DNA of 64,000 nt from Azonexus hydrophilus. GTDB lineage: Bacteria; Pseudomonadota; Gammaproteobacteria; Burkholderiales; Rhodocyclaceae. The notes below the pieces were generated by a model. The model did not search any database. It was not told the origin of the DNA and saw only the letters and a list, made by a program, of their open reading frames with translations. Of this stretch, positions 16,902-26,128 are shown in pieces (position 1 is the first letter of the stretch; the number at the start of each line of letters is the position of its first letter). A program made the translations under genes and the position numbers. The stretch covers positions 186,001 through 250,000 of the forward strand of contig NZ_MTHD01000005.1 of assembly GCF_001956855.1 (NCBI RefSeq). The letters are read 5' to 3'.

Positions 16902-17861
16902 ATGAATAAAAGCATTGGTTTGATCTTCGCTATTTTCGTTGCGCTGGCCGTCAGCTATGCCTTTTCGGCACGCCACGGGGCGCCGCTACCAGCCACCGAA
17001 ATCACCGTAAACAATGCGCTGCTGCTCGATACGCAACGCGCCGGCCAGCGTCTGGTCGCGGTTGGCGAGCGCGGATATATCTTCGTTTCCGACAACGAAG
17101 GCGCCGCCTGGCGCCGGGTGCCCAGCGGCATCGAATCGACGCTGAACGCAGTCGCTTTCGCCGATCTGCTCGGCATCGCCGTCGGTCACGATGCAGCGAT
17201 CCTGCGCAGCGAGGATGGCGGTCTGACGTGGAAGGCGGTTTTCAGCGCGCCGGACCAGTTGCGTCCCTTGCTCGATGTCACCTTCGTCAGCCCGCAGCAC
17301 GTGCTGGCCGTCGGTGCCTATGGTGCCTTCTTTGAAAGCACCGATGGTGGCCTGAACTGGAACGAACGGCAGATCGTCGACGGCGACCGTCACTTCAATG
17401 CGCTGGCCCGTCTGGCCGACGGCACCCTGATGATTGCCGGCGAGGCCGGTACGCTGCTGCGCTCGAACGATGGCGGGGCCAACTGGGAAGTTCTGCCGCC
17501 GGCCTACGCCGGCTCGTATTTCGGCATCCAGCCGCTGGCCCAGGGCGGCGTGCTGGTCTATGGCATGCGCGGTACGGTACTGCGCAGCGATGACCGTGGC
17601 GATAGCTGGCAGACACTGGCCAGCGAAGGCGCCGGTTCGCTGTTCGGCAGCACGATGACGACCGATGGCAGCGTCGTGCTGGTCGGCCAGAACGGTACCG
17701 TGCTCGGCAGCCGGGACGGCGGTACGTCGTTCAAGCGTCTGCCGGTGCAGGGCAGCCGCCTGTGGATGGCCGCGGTGGCCGCGCCGGTGGCCGGTGAGGC
17801 AATGATTTTCGGTGAAGGTGCCTTTGCCCGCATCGATGCGGCAGAGGGAGAAAAACAATGA
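16902..17861 (+). CDS. YCF48/BNR-repeat beta-propeller exported protein
   Basis: A 319-residue protein with one N-terminal hydrophobic segment (residues 5-22, signal or anchor) and repeated propeller units with the sialidase/YCF48 pattern, for example LVAVGERGYIFVSDNEGAAWRRV, GIAVGHDAAILRSEDGGLTWKAV, VLAVGAYGAFFESTDGGLNWNE, TLMIAGEAGTLLRSNDGGANWEV, VLVYGMRGTVLRSDDRGDSWQTL and VVLVGQNGTVLGSRDGGTSFKRL. About six blades are visible. It is a probable periplasmic scaffold for the RND protein encoded next, whose ATG overlaps this stop by 4 bases. Confidence 0.85.
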   Translation: MNKSIGLIFAIFVALAVSYAFSARHGAPLPATEITVNNALLLDTQRAGQRLVAVGERGYIFVSDNEGAAWRRVPSGIESTLNAVAFADLLGIAVGHDAAILRSEDGGLTWKAVFSAPDQLRPLLDVTFVSPQHVLAVGAYGAFFESTDGGLNWNERQIVDGDRHFNALARLADGTLMIAGEAGTLLRSNDGGANWEVLPPAYAGSYFGIQPLAQGGVLVYGMRGTVLRSDDRGDSWQTLASEGAGSLFGSTMTTDGSVVLVGQNGTVLGSRDGGTSFKRLPVQGSRLWMAAVAAPVAGEAMIFGEGAFARIDAAEGEKQ

Positions 17862-20206
17862 AAACGAATTCCGTCGTAACCGCCATTGGCCAGCTTCTGT
17901 TCGGCTGGCGGCGCAGCTTCCTGGCGCTGTTTGTGCTGATCACGCTGGCATTGAGCTGGTCGGCGACCCAGTTGCGTGTCGATGCGGGTTTCCAGAAGAT
18001 GATCCCGCTCAAGCATGAGTACATGCAGACCTTCACCGAGTACCAGAAGACCTTCGGCGGCGCCAACCGTGTGCTGCTGGCGCTGCGTATCGAGGAAGGC
18101 GACATCTACACGCCTGAGTTTTTCGCCAAGCTCAAGGCGGTGACCGACGAGGTTTTTTTCCTGCCCGGTGTCGAACGCGCCTCGGTGACTTCGCTGTTTA
18201 CCCCCAATGTCCGTTTCATCGAGGTTGTCGAAGACGGCTTTGCCGGTGGCAACGTCATTCCCGCCGACTTTGCCGGCACACCGGAAGACCTTGAAGAAGT
18301 CCGTGCCAACGTGCTCAAGTCGGGACGCGTTGGTCGCCTGGTGTCGAACGATTTCAAGGGCGCGCTGGTCAGTGCGGAATTGCTCGAAATCGACCCGTCG
18401 ACCGGAACACGCCTCGATTACGCGGCGGTCGCCGGCAAGCTTGAGGAAATCCGCAGCCGCCACCAGAAGGATGGCGTCACCGTGCACATCATCGGGTTCG
18501 CCAAGGCAGTCGGCGACATCACCGAGGGGGCACGCGCGGTCCTGCTGTTCTTTGCCGTGGCCTTCGTCATCACGGCGGTACTGCTCTATTTCTATTCGGG
18601 TTCGGCCAAGCTGACTGCGGTCGCGCTGATCTGCGCGATGATTCCGGTGATCTGGCTGCTCGGCCTGCTGCCGCTGCTCGGCTACGGCATCGACCCGATG
18701 TCGATCCTGGTGCCTTTCCTGATTTTCTCGATCGGCGTCAGCCATGCGGTGCAGATGACCAATGCCTGGCAACTGGAAGTCATCGGCGGCGCCGACGGCC
18801 TGACCGCCGCGCACAAATCCTTCCTCAAGCTGTTCATGCCGGGGGCGATGGCCTTGCTCGCCAATGCGCTCGGCTTCATGGTCATCCTCTACATCGAGAT
18901 CGACATGGTCCGCGAACTGGCGATCACCGCCAGCCTCGGCGTGGCCTTGATGATCGTGACCAACAAGATGCTGCTGACCATCCTGCTGTCGTGGATGAAT
19001 CTGTCGCCCAGCGAGCGGCAGCGTTCGGCCGGCCGCAAGAACAGTGGCGACTGGCTGTGGGTGTGGCTCAAGCGTGCCGCCGCGCCGCGGCCGGCGCTGG
19101 TGATCCTGGTTGCCGCCGCTGTACTGCTCGCCATCGGTACCTGGCAATCGCGCGATCTGCGCACCGGCGATCTCGGCAAGGGCATTCCCGAACTGCACGA
19201 CGATTCGCGCTACAACCGCGATACGGCGGCCATCGTCGACAGCTTCTCGATCGGTGTCGATGTGTTGTCGGTAATCGCCCAGTCGCACAACGTCGATGGC
19301 GCCTGTACCGATTTCACGATCATGGACACGCTCGACCGCTTCGAGTCCACGATGCGCAACGTCCATGGTGTCCAGGGTGTGCTTTCGTTGCCGGGCATGG
19401 CCAAGACCGTCAATGCCGGCTGGAACGAAGGCAATCCGCGCTGGCGCGTGCTGTCGCGCGACCCGAGCATCCTCGCCCAGTCGGTGACGCCGATCGATAC
19501 CAGCACCGGCCTGCTCGATACCGACTGCAACACGATGCAGATCATGATCTTCACCCGCGACCATCAGGGCTCGACGATTGCCCACGTGGTCAATGAAGTG
19601 AAGAAGTTCATTGCCGCCAATCCCTCGGAAAACCTGGAGCTGAAGCTGGCCTCGGGCAACGTTGGCGTGATGGTGGCGACCAACGAAGCCGTCGATGCCG
19701 CCGAAGTGACCATGTTGTTGCTGCTGTTCGGTTCGATCGGCCTGCTGTGCCTGCTCGAGTTCCGCTCCTGGCGGGCGACGCTGTGCATCATCCTGCCGCT
19801 GGCCATCGTTGCCGTACTGTGCAACGCGCTGATGGCGGTGCTCGGCATCGGCCTCAAGGTGTCCACGTTGCCGGTGATTGCGCTCGGTGTCGGGGTCGGC
19901 GTTGATTACGGCATCTACCTCTACGAACGCATGGCGCATGAATTGCAGAAGGGCGTCAGCCTGCCGGCAGCCTTCCTCGAAGCCCTGCGTCAACGCGGTA
20001 CGGCGATCGGCTTCACGGCTGCAACGATGGCCATCGGCGTCGGTACCTGGGCCTTCTCGGCGCTCAAGTTCCAGGCCGACATGGGCATCCTGCTGGCCTT
20101 CATGTTCGTCGTGAACATGCTCGGCGCGATCCTGCTGCTGCCGGCATTGGCCGCTTTCCTGGTGGTAACGCCCGGGAAAGCCGGCAGCAAGCCCGCCAGC
20201 CACTGA
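17858..20206 (+). CDS. RND/MMPL-family transporter
   Basis: A 782-residue inner-membrane protein with the RND superfamily layout. One N-terminal helix (about 20-40) is followed by a large periplasmic loop, five helices (about 228-380), a sixth hinge helix near 415, a second periplasmic loop, and a second five-helix set (about 620-770). The motif GVGVDYGIYLYERM in the second half and SIGVSHAVQMTNAW in the first match the MMPL/SSD helix-4-type motif with the proton-relay Asp in the second copy. It overlaps the YCF48 gene by 4 bases. The size and 6+6 topology match MMPL-type exporters of lipids or other hydrophobic compounds. The substrate is unknown; the fad neighbourhood hints at a fatty-acid derivative or ester. 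Confidence 0.87.
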   Translation: MKTNSVVTAIGQLLFGWRRSFLALFVLITLALSWSATQLRVDAGFQKMIPLKHEYMQTFTEYQKTFGGANRVLLALRIEEGDIYTPEFFAKLKAVTDEVFFLPGVERASVTSLFTPNVRFIEVVEDGFAGGNVIPADFAGTPEDLEEVRANVLKSGRVGRLVSNDFKGALVSAELLEIDPSTGTRLDYAAVAGKLEEIRSRHQKDGVTVHIIGFAKAVGDITEGARAVLLFFAVAFVITAVLLYFYSGSAKLTAVALICAMIPVIWLLGLLPLLGYGIDPMSILVPFLIFSIGVSHAVQMTNAWQLEVIGGADGLTAAHKSFLKLFMPGAMALLANALGFMVILYIEIDMVRELAITASLGVALMIVTNKMLLTILLSWMNLSPSERQRSAGRKNSGDWLWVWLKRAAAPRPALVILVAAAVLLAIGTWQSRDLRTGDLGKGIPELHDDSRYNRDTAAIVDSFSIGVDVLSVIAQSHNVDGACTDFTIMDTLDRFESTMRNVHGVQGVLSLPGMAKTVNAGWNEGNPRWRVLSRDPSILAQSVTPIDTSTGLLDTDCNTMQIMIFTRDHQGSTIAHVVNEVKKFIAANPSENLELKLASGNVGVMVATNEAVDAAEVTMLLLLFGSIGLLCLLEFRSWRATLCIILPLAIVAVLCNALMAVLGIGLKVSTLPVIALGVGVGVDYGIYLYERMAHELQKGVSLPAAFLEALRQRGTAIGFTAATMAIGVGTWAFSALKFQADMGILLAFMFVVNMLGAILLLPALAAFLVVTPGKAGSKPASH

Positions 20207-20225
20207 TAAAGCAATGAAAAATGGC

Positions 20226-20268
20226 TTGACCGGAAGTACGCACTGTCTATAATTCAAACGTTCGTTTT
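20226..20268 (+). promoter_or_regulatory. Strong sigma70 promoter with FadR/PsrA-like operator
   Basis: TTGACC (20226-20231) and a perfect TATAAT (20248-20253) are 16 bases apart. CAAAC-GTTC-GTTTT (20255-20268) follows at once and matches the CAAAC-N4-GTTTG type operator at 9 of 10 arm positions. It resembles the site at 6984 in the tetR promoter. It drives the FadN-like/fadA/fadD operon starting at 20310. Binding by the TetR at 7014 is inferred. Confidence 0.75.
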
Positions 20269-20309
20269 ATTTTTAACGAAGCCAGACCAGACCAACAAAG
20301 GAGACAAGC

Positions 20310-22709
20310 TTGAACAAGCTGATTGTTAAGAAAGCAGCGGTACTGGGTGCCGGCGTGATGGGGGCGCAGATTGCCGCCCACCTCGCCAACGCCAACGTGC
20401 CTGTGGTGTTGTTCGACCTGCCGGCGAAAGAAGGCGACAAGAACGGTATCGTCAAGAAGGCTCTCGACGGCCTGAAGAAGCTCGATCCGGCGCCGCTCGC
20501 CAGCAAGGGCAAGCTGAAATTCATCGACGCCGCCAATTACGACGAACACCTGCCGCTGCTCGCCGAGTGCGACCTCATCATCGAGGCCATCGCCGAGCGC
20601 ATGGACTGGAAGAACGATCTCTACGCGAAGATCGCACCGCACATCGGTGCCGACGCGATTGTTGCTTCCAATACCTCCGGCCTGTCGATGAATGCGCTGG
20701 CCCAGGGCCTGCCGGAAGCCATCCGGCCGCGTTTCTGCGGCATCCATTTCTTCAACCCGCCGCGCTACATGCACCTGGTTGAAATCATCGGCACGCAAAG
20801 CACTGATGCCGGTACCCTCGATGCGCTCGAAACCTGGCTGAGCTCGCGCCTCGGCAAGGGCGTCATCCGCGCGCTGGATACCCCGAACTTCGTCGCCAAC
20901 CGCATCGGCGTCTTTTCGATTCTCGCCGTCATGCACCACACCCAGGCCTTCGGCCTCGGTTTCGACGAAGTCGATGCGCTGACCGGCCCGAAGATCGGTC
21001 GTCCGAAGAGCGCCACCTATCGCACCGCCGACGTGGTCGGCCTCGATACCCTGGCGCATGTGGTCAAGACCATGCAGGACACGCTGCCCAACGATCCGTG
21101 GCACGCCTACTTCACGACACCGGCCTGGTTGCAGGCGCTGATCGGGCAGGGCGCGCTCGGCCAGAAGACCCGTTGCGGCATCTTCAGGAAGCAAGGCAAG
21201 GAAATCCAGGTGCTCGACCTGGCGGCGCAGGATTACCGCAAGTCGGCTGGCGAAATCGCTGCCGACGTCGACGCCATCCTGAAAATGCGCAACCCGGCCG
21301 ACAAGTTCGCCGCCTTGCGTGCCTGCCCGCATCCGCAGGCACAGTTCCTGTGGGCCATCTTCCGCGACATCTTCCACTACGCCGCTGTGCAGCTTGAAAG
21401 CGTTGCCGACAATGCGCGCGATCTCGATTTCGCGATGCGCTGGGGCTTCGGCTGGGCGCAGGGTCCGTTCGAAACCTGGCAAGCTGCCGGCTGGAGTGAT
21501 ATCGCGCAAGCCGTCGCCGCCGACATCGCCGCCGGCAAGTCCATGAGCAGGGTCGCGCTGCCGGCCTGGGCGCTGGAATCCGGCCGCACTGGCGTACATA
21601 CTGCCGAAGGTTCCTACTCGGCGAGCAAGAATGCCTACGTGCCGCGCTCGACGCTGCCGGTCTATCAGCGCCAGCTCTTCCCCGAGCGCGTGCTGGGTGA
21701 AACGGCACTCAACCCGGAAAAAACCGGCGAGACGCTGTTCGAGAACGACGGCGTGCGTTTATGGTGCCTGCCGGCGGTCGACCGCAAGATCGGCATCATT
21801 TCCTTCAAGTCCAAGATGCACACCATCGGCGACGAAGTGCTCGACGGCCTGATTGCTGCCGTCCGCCACGCCGAAACGACGCTGGACGGCGTCGTTGTCT
21901 GGCACGAAGCACCGTTCGCCGTTGGTGCCAATCTGCAGCAGGTCGGCGAAGCCTGTGCCGCCGGCCAGTTCGACAAGCTGGAAGAAACCGTCGAGAAATT
22001 CCAGCGCGCCTCGCAGACCCTCAAATATGCGCAAGTGCCGACCGTCGCCGCGGTGCAGGGCATGGCCCTGGGCGGCGGTTGCGAGTTCGTCATGCATGCC
22101 GGCAAGCGTGTCATGGCGCTGGAAAGCTATGTCGGCCTGGTCGAAGCCGGCGTCGGCCTGATTCCGGCCGGTGGCGGCTGCAAGGAATTCGCCGTGCGCG
22201 CCGCCGAATGGGCTGCCCAGTCGGCCACGCCGGGTGAAGTGTTCAACTTCCTGCAACCGGTATTCCAGACCATCGCCATGGCTAAGGTTGCCAAGAGTGC
22301 GGTCGAAGTTGTCGAGATGGGCTTTGCCAAGCCCTCCGACACCATCCTGTTCAACGCCAACGAGCTGCTCTTCGTCGCCATCAAGGAAGCACGTGCCATG
22401 GCCGATGCCGGTTACGCGCCGCCGCCGATGGCGCGCGGTATCCCGGTCGCCGGCAAGAACGGCATCGCGACGCTGGAAATGATGCTGGTGAACATGAAGG
22501 AAGGCGGCATGATTTCCGCGCACGACTACAAGGTCGCCAAATCGGCCGCCATCGCACTGTGCGGCGGCGAAGTCGAAACCGGCAGCCTGGTCGACGAGGA
22601 ATGGCTGATCACCGTCGAACGCCGCCTCTTCGTCGAATTGCTGAAAACCCCCGAAACCCAGGCCCGGATCAAGCACATGCTGGAAACCGGCAAACCTTTG
22701 CGTAATTAA
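20310..22709 (+). CDS. FadN-type 3-hydroxyacyl-CoA dehydrogenase/enoyl-CoA hydratase fusion
   Basis: A 799-residue bifunctional beta-oxidation enzyme with domain order reversed relative to FadB/FadJ: the dehydrogenase is N-terminal (KAAVLGAGVMGAQIAAHLANANVPVVLFDL; SNTSGLSMNALA; HFFNPPRYMHLVEI) and the crotonase domain C-terminal (about 480-700; VPTVAAVQGMALGGGCEFVMHA). This is the layout of Bacillus FadN. The start is TTG 20310, with AAAGGAGA at 20297, because no in-frame ATG precedes the Rossmann motif. It is the first gene of the second fad operon and lies under a near-consensus promoter with a possible TetR operator. The window thus carries two independent multifunctional enzymes. Confidence 0.9.
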   Translation: MNKLIVKKAAVLGAGVMGAQIAAHLANANVPVVLFDLPAKEGDKNGIVKKALDGLKKLDPAPLASKGKLKFIDAANYDEHLPLLAECDLIIEAIAERMDWKNDLYAKIAPHIGADAIVASNTSGLSMNALAQGLPEAIRPRFCGIHFFNPPRYMHLVEIIGTQSTDAGTLDALETWLSSRLGKGVIRALDTPNFVANRIGVFSILAVMHHTQAFGLGFDEVDALTGPKIGRPKSATYRTADVVGLDTLAHVVKTMQDTLPNDPWHAYFTTPAWLQALIGQGALGQKTRCGIFRKQGKEIQVLDLAAQDYRKSAGEIAADVDAILKMRNPADKFAALRACPHPQAQFLWAIFRDIFHYAAVQLESVADNARDLDFAMRWGFGWAQGPFETWQAAGWSDIAQAVAADIAAGKSMSRVALPAWALESGRTGVHTAEGSYSASKNAYVPRSTLPVYQRQLFPERVLGETALNPEKTGETLFENDGVRLWCLPAVDRKIGIISFKSKMHTIGDEVLDGLIAAVRHAETTLDGVVVWHEAPFAVGANLQQVGEACAAGQFDKLEETVEKFQRASQTLKYAQVPTVAAVQGMALGGGCEFVMHAGKRVMALESYVGLVEAGVGLIPAGGGCKEFAVRAAEWAAQSATPGEVFNFLQPVFQTIAMAKVAKSAVEVVEMGFAKPSDTILFNANELLFVAIKEARAMADAGYAPPPMARGIPVAGKNGIATLEMMLVNMKEGGMISAHDYKVAKSAAIALCGGEVETGSLVDEEWLITVERRLFVELLKTPETQARIKHMLETGKPLRN

Positions 22710-22731
22710 TCGGGTCAGGAGACAAACAAAA

Positions 22732-23931
22732 ATGAGCAAACAGATTCAAGACGCCTACATCGTCGCCGCGACCCGCCTGCCGGTTGCCAAGCGTAACGGC
22801 ATGTTCAGGAACGTGCGGCCGGACGACATGCTGGCCGCGGTCATCAAGGCGGTGGTCGCGCAGGTGCCGGGCATCGATCCGGCGCGCATCGGCGACGTCA
22901 TCGTCGGCTGTGCGATGCCGGAAGCCGAGCAGGGCATGAACGTCGCCCGCATCGGTGCGCTGCTCGCCGGCCTGCCGATCACCGTGCCGGGCATCACGAT
23001 CAATCGCTTCTGCTCCTCCGGGGTGCAGGCGGTGGCCGATGCCGCCAACCAGATCCGCCTCGGCCTGGCCGATGTGATGATCGCCGCCGGTACCGAGTCG
23101 ATGTCGGTGATGCCGCAGATCATGGGCAACAAGATGTCGATGAACCCGGCCATCTTCGCCAAGGAAGAAAACCTCGGCATCGCCTTCGGCATGGGTTTGA
23201 CCGCCGAGAAGGTGGCGAACCAGTGGAAGATTTCCCGCGACGCCCAGGATGCCTTCGCCCTAGCCTCGAACCAGAAGGCCTGTGCAGCGATTGCTGCTGG
23301 TCACTTCAAGGCCGAGACGACCCCGTACGCGATCAGCGAAAGCCTGCCCGATCTGGCGTCCGGCAACATCAAGTTGCGTCAGCGCCTCGCCGATACCGAC
23401 GAAGGCCCGCGTGCCGATGCCTCGCTGGAGCGCCTCGGCAAGCTGAAGCCGGTGTTTCATGCGCGCGGTTCGGTCACTGCCGGTAACTCCTCGCAGATGT
23501 CGGATGGTGCCGGTGCGGTGATGCTGGTTTCGGAGAAGGTCCTGAAGGAATACAACCTGACACCGCTTGCCCGTTTCGCCGGCTATGCCGTCGGCGGCGT
23601 CGCGCCGGAAATCATGGGCATCGGCCCGGTCGCGGCGATCCCCAAGGTACTGGCGCAAGTCGGCATTTCCCAGGACGACCTTGACTGGATCGAGCTCAAC
23701 GAAGCCTTCGCCGCGCAGTCGCTGGCGGTGATGCAGGAACTGGGCATCAATCCGGACAAGGTCAATCCGCTCGGCGGCGCCATCGCACTCGGCCATCCGC
23801 TCGGCGCCACCGGTGCGATCCGCATTGCTACCGTGACGCACGGCTTGCAGCGTACCGGTGGTCGTTACGGCATGGTCACCATGTGTATCGGCACCGGCAT
23901 GGGTGCGGCCGGCATTATCGAACGTCTCTGA
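22732..23931 (+). CDS. fadA: Acetyl-CoA C-acyltransferase (3-ketoacyl-CoA thiolase)
   Basis: A 399-residue thiolase catalysing the final cleavage of beta-oxidation. Motifs: nucleophile in INRFCSSGVQAVADAA, substrate loop GTESMSVMPQIMGNKMSMNP, GAIALGHPLGATGAIR for the catalytic His, and VTMCIGTGMGAAGIIERL for the second Cys. The ATG follows CAGGAGACA and lies 22 bases after the FadN-like stop, so they form the expected alpha/beta pair. Its short length and motif set fit FadA, in contrast to the FadI-like gene at 10089. Confidence 0.92.
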   Translation: MSKQIQDAYIVAATRLPVAKRNGMFRNVRPDDMLAAVIKAVVAQVPGIDPARIGDVIVGCAMPEAEQGMNVARIGALLAGLPITVPGITINRFCSSGVQAVADAANQIRLGLADVMIAAGTESMSVMPQIMGNKMSMNPAIFAKEENLGIAFGMGLTAEKVANQWKISRDAQDAFALASNQKACAAIAAGHFKAETTPYAISESLPDLASGNIKLRQRLADTDEGPRADASLERLGKLKPVFHARGSVTAGNSSQMSDGAGAVMLVSEKVLKEYNLTPLARFAGYAVGGVAPEIMGIGPVAAIPKVLAQVGISQDDLDWIELNEAFAAQSLAVMQELGINPDKVNPLGGAIALGHPLGATGAIRIATVTHGLQRTGGRYGMVTMCIGTGMGAAGIIERL

Positions 23932-23960
23932 CGGTCGACCGTGCAAAACAGGGAAAAACC

Positions 23961-24491
23961 ATGAAACCCGCCTGGCTGGCCAAGCTTTCGCCCAGCTGGC
24001 GGGCGCGCATGGTGCGCCTCGGCTTCAATTTTCATCCGGCCTTCCGTGGCACCGGCGGGCGGGTCGAGCATGTGGCCAGGGACTTGCGCCACATCCGCAT
24101 CCGCCTGCCGCTGACCTGGAAAACGAAAAACATCGTCGGCTCGATCTACGGTGGCTCGCTGTTCGCGATCACCGATGGCGCGCATCCGATGATGCTGATG
24201 GCGGCGCTGGGCGATGCCTACATCGTCTGGGACAAGGCGGCCAGCATCCGTTACCGCAAGCCGGGTTACACCACGCTGTACGCCGATTTTGTGTTGCCGG
24301 ACGAGGAGGTCCTGGCGATTCGCGACGCATTGGGAATTTATCCGGAGCTTGAGCGCACCTATACGGTCGAACTCAAGGACCAGCACGGCACGGTGCACAC
24401 CGTGGTCGAGCGGACGGTCTATATTGCTGAAAAAAACCACTACCGGACAAAAAGCGGAGGAGACAAACATGGAAAAAATCTGGCGCAATAG
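23961..24491 (+). CDS. DUF4442/hotdog-fold thioesterase-like protein
   Basis: A 176-residue protein from ATG 23961. [24 protein letters not shown] and the following strands match the DUF4442 branch of the hotdog superfamily, related to acyl-CoA thioesterases (PaaI/YiiD type). An AEKNHYRTK tail is followed by extra residues that overlap fadD by 23 bases. The position between fadA and fadD suggests hydrolysis or sensing of acyl-CoA. A specific substrate cannot be assigned. No signal peptide is present, so it should be cytoplasmic. Confidence 0.75.
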   Translation: MKPAWLAKLSPSWRARMVRLGFNFHPAFRGTGGRVEHVARDLRHIRIRLPLTWKTKNIVGSIYGGSLFAITDGAHPMMLMAALGDAYIVWDKAASIRYRKPGYTTLYADFVLPDEEVLAIRDALGIYPELERTYTVELKDQHGTVHTVVERTVYIAEKNHYRTKSGGDKHGKNLAQ

Positions 24492-26127
24492 TTACCCGGA
24501 AGGGGTACCGCACGAGATCGACATCGACCACATTCCGTCACTGGTGGTCCTGTTCGAAGATGCCTGCGCAAAGTTTGGCGATCAGGTTGCCTACATCAGC
24601 ATGGGCAAGGAAATGACCTACCGGCAACTCGATGAGGAATCGAAGCACTTCGCCGGCTGGCTGCAGTCGCTGGGCCTGAAGAAGGGCGAACGGGTGGCGC
24701 TGATGATGCCCAACCTGTTGCAGTATCCGGTGGCGCTGTTCGGCACGCTGCGTGCCGGTTGCGTCGTCGTCAATTGCAATCCCCTGTACACGCCGCGCGA
24801 ACTGGAACACCAGTTGAAGGATTCCGGGGCGACGGCCATCGTCATCGTCGAGAACTTCGCCCATACGCTGGAACAGGTGATCGCCCGGACGGCGATCCGC
24901 CATGTCGTGGTCACGCCGATGGGCGAGTTGCTCGGTCTCAAGGGCCATCTCGTCAATTTCGTCGTGCGCCATGTGAAGAAGCTGGTGCCGGCCTGGAAGT
25001 TGCCGGGATCGATCGCCTTCAACAGCGCGCTTGCTGCCGGTCGCCAGCACGGCTGGCAGCCGGTGGCGCTGGATCACGACGACATCGCCTTCCTGCAATA
25101 CACCGGCGGCACCACCGGCGTTTCCAAGGGGGCGATGCTGACCCATGCCAACATCGCGTCCAACGTCACCCAGGCCTACAACTGGATCATGCCGGCGGTG
25201 CGCGAGGGCAAGGAATTCATCATCACCGCCTTGCCGCTGTATCACATCTTCGCGCTGACGGCGAACTGCCTGACCTTCCTGATGATCGGCTCGAAGAACC
25301 TGCTGATCGCCAATCCGCGGGATATTCCGGGCTTCGTCAAGGAATGGGCGAAGTATCCGGTGACGGTCGTTACCGGCGTCAACACCTTGTTCAATGCCTT
25401 GCTCAACAGTCCTGAATTCGCCAAGCTCGATTTCTCCACCATGCGCGTCACGCTCGGCGGTGGCATGGCGGTCCAGGCGCCGGTCGCCGAACGCTGGCTG
25501 AAAACCGTCGGCGTGCCGTTGCTGCAGGCTTACGGGCTGACCGAAACCTCGCCGGCGGCAACGATCAATCCGTTGAACATGCACGAGTTCAACGGCGCCA
25601 TCGGTCTGCCGATTTCCTCGACCGAAGTGTCGATTCGCGACGACAGCGGCGCCGAAGTGCCGGTCAACCAGGTCGGCGAAATCTGCATCCGCGGGCCGCA
25701 GGTGATGAAGGGTTACTGGAACCGTCCCGACGAAACCGCCAACGTCTTCCACCCGGACGGCTACCTGCGTACCGGTGACGTCGGCTACATCGATCAAAAA
25801 GGCTTCGTTTTCCTGGTCGACCGCAAGAAGGACATGATCCTGGTGTCCGGTTTCAACGTCTATCCGAACGAGGTCGAGGAAGCGGTCGTCATGCATCCGG
25901 GGATCATCGACGTCGCCGCCATCGGCGTGCCCGACGAGCATTCCGGCGAGGCGGTGAAGATCTTCGTCGTACGCAAGGACCCGCGCGTCACCGAGAAGGA
26001 CCTGATCGAGCACTGCCGCACCGTGCTCACCGGCTACAAGATTCCCAAACACATCGAATTCCGCGACGACCTGCCGCGTACCAACGTCGGCAAGATCCTG
26101 CGCCGCGCCCTCAAAGAAGGAGCCTGA
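24469..26127 (+). CDS. fadD: Long-chain fatty acid-CoA ligase
   Basis: ATP-dependent activation of fatty acids to acyl-CoA via an acyl-adenylate. 552 residues from ATG 24469 (AGCGGAGGAGAC upstream); the longer open frame upstream is translated from the preceding gene's DNA and is not natural. AMP-binding signature [16 protein letters not shown] (about 210), [22 protein letters not shown] and [14 protein letters not shown], with the C-terminal catalytic Lys in TNVGKILRR. The gene overlaps the upstream hotdog gene by 23 bases and the next gene starts one base after its stop, so it is embedded in the operon. Confidence 0.93.
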   Translation: MEKIWRNSYPEGVPHEIDIDHIPSLVVLFEDACAKFGDQVAYISMGKEMTYRQLDEESKHFAGWLQSLGLKKGERVALMMPNLLQYPVALFGTLRAGCVVVNCNPLYTPRELEHQLKDSGATAIVIVENFAHTLEQVIARTAIRHVVVTPMGELLGLKGHLVNFVVRHVKKLVPAWKLPGSIAFNSALAAGRQHGWQPVALDHDDIAFLQYTGGTTGVSKGAMLTHANIASNVTQAYNWIMPAVREGKEFIITALPLYHIFALTANCLTFLMIGSKNLLIANPRDIPGFVKEWAKYPVTVVTGVNTLFNALLNSPEFAKLDFSTMRVTLGGGMAVQAPVAERWLKTVGVPLLQAYGLTETSPAATINPLNMHEFNGAIGLPISSTEVSIRDDSGAEVPVNQVGEICIRGPQVMKGYWNRPDETANVFHPDGYLRTGDVGYIDQKGFVFLVDRKKDMILVSGFNVYPNEVEEAVVMHPGIIDVAAIGVPDEHSGEAVKIFVVRKDPRVTEKDLIEHCRTVLTGYKIPKHIEFRDDLPRTNVGKILRRALKEGA

Positions 26128-26128
26128 C

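Noticed and set aside
7564-20257. Very long antisense frames (for example 7564-10017, 11141-13153, 17558-20257)
   Set aside because: They mirror strongly conserved fad/RND genes and have His/Arg/Gln-rich composition with no domain; typical of high-GC third-position bias.
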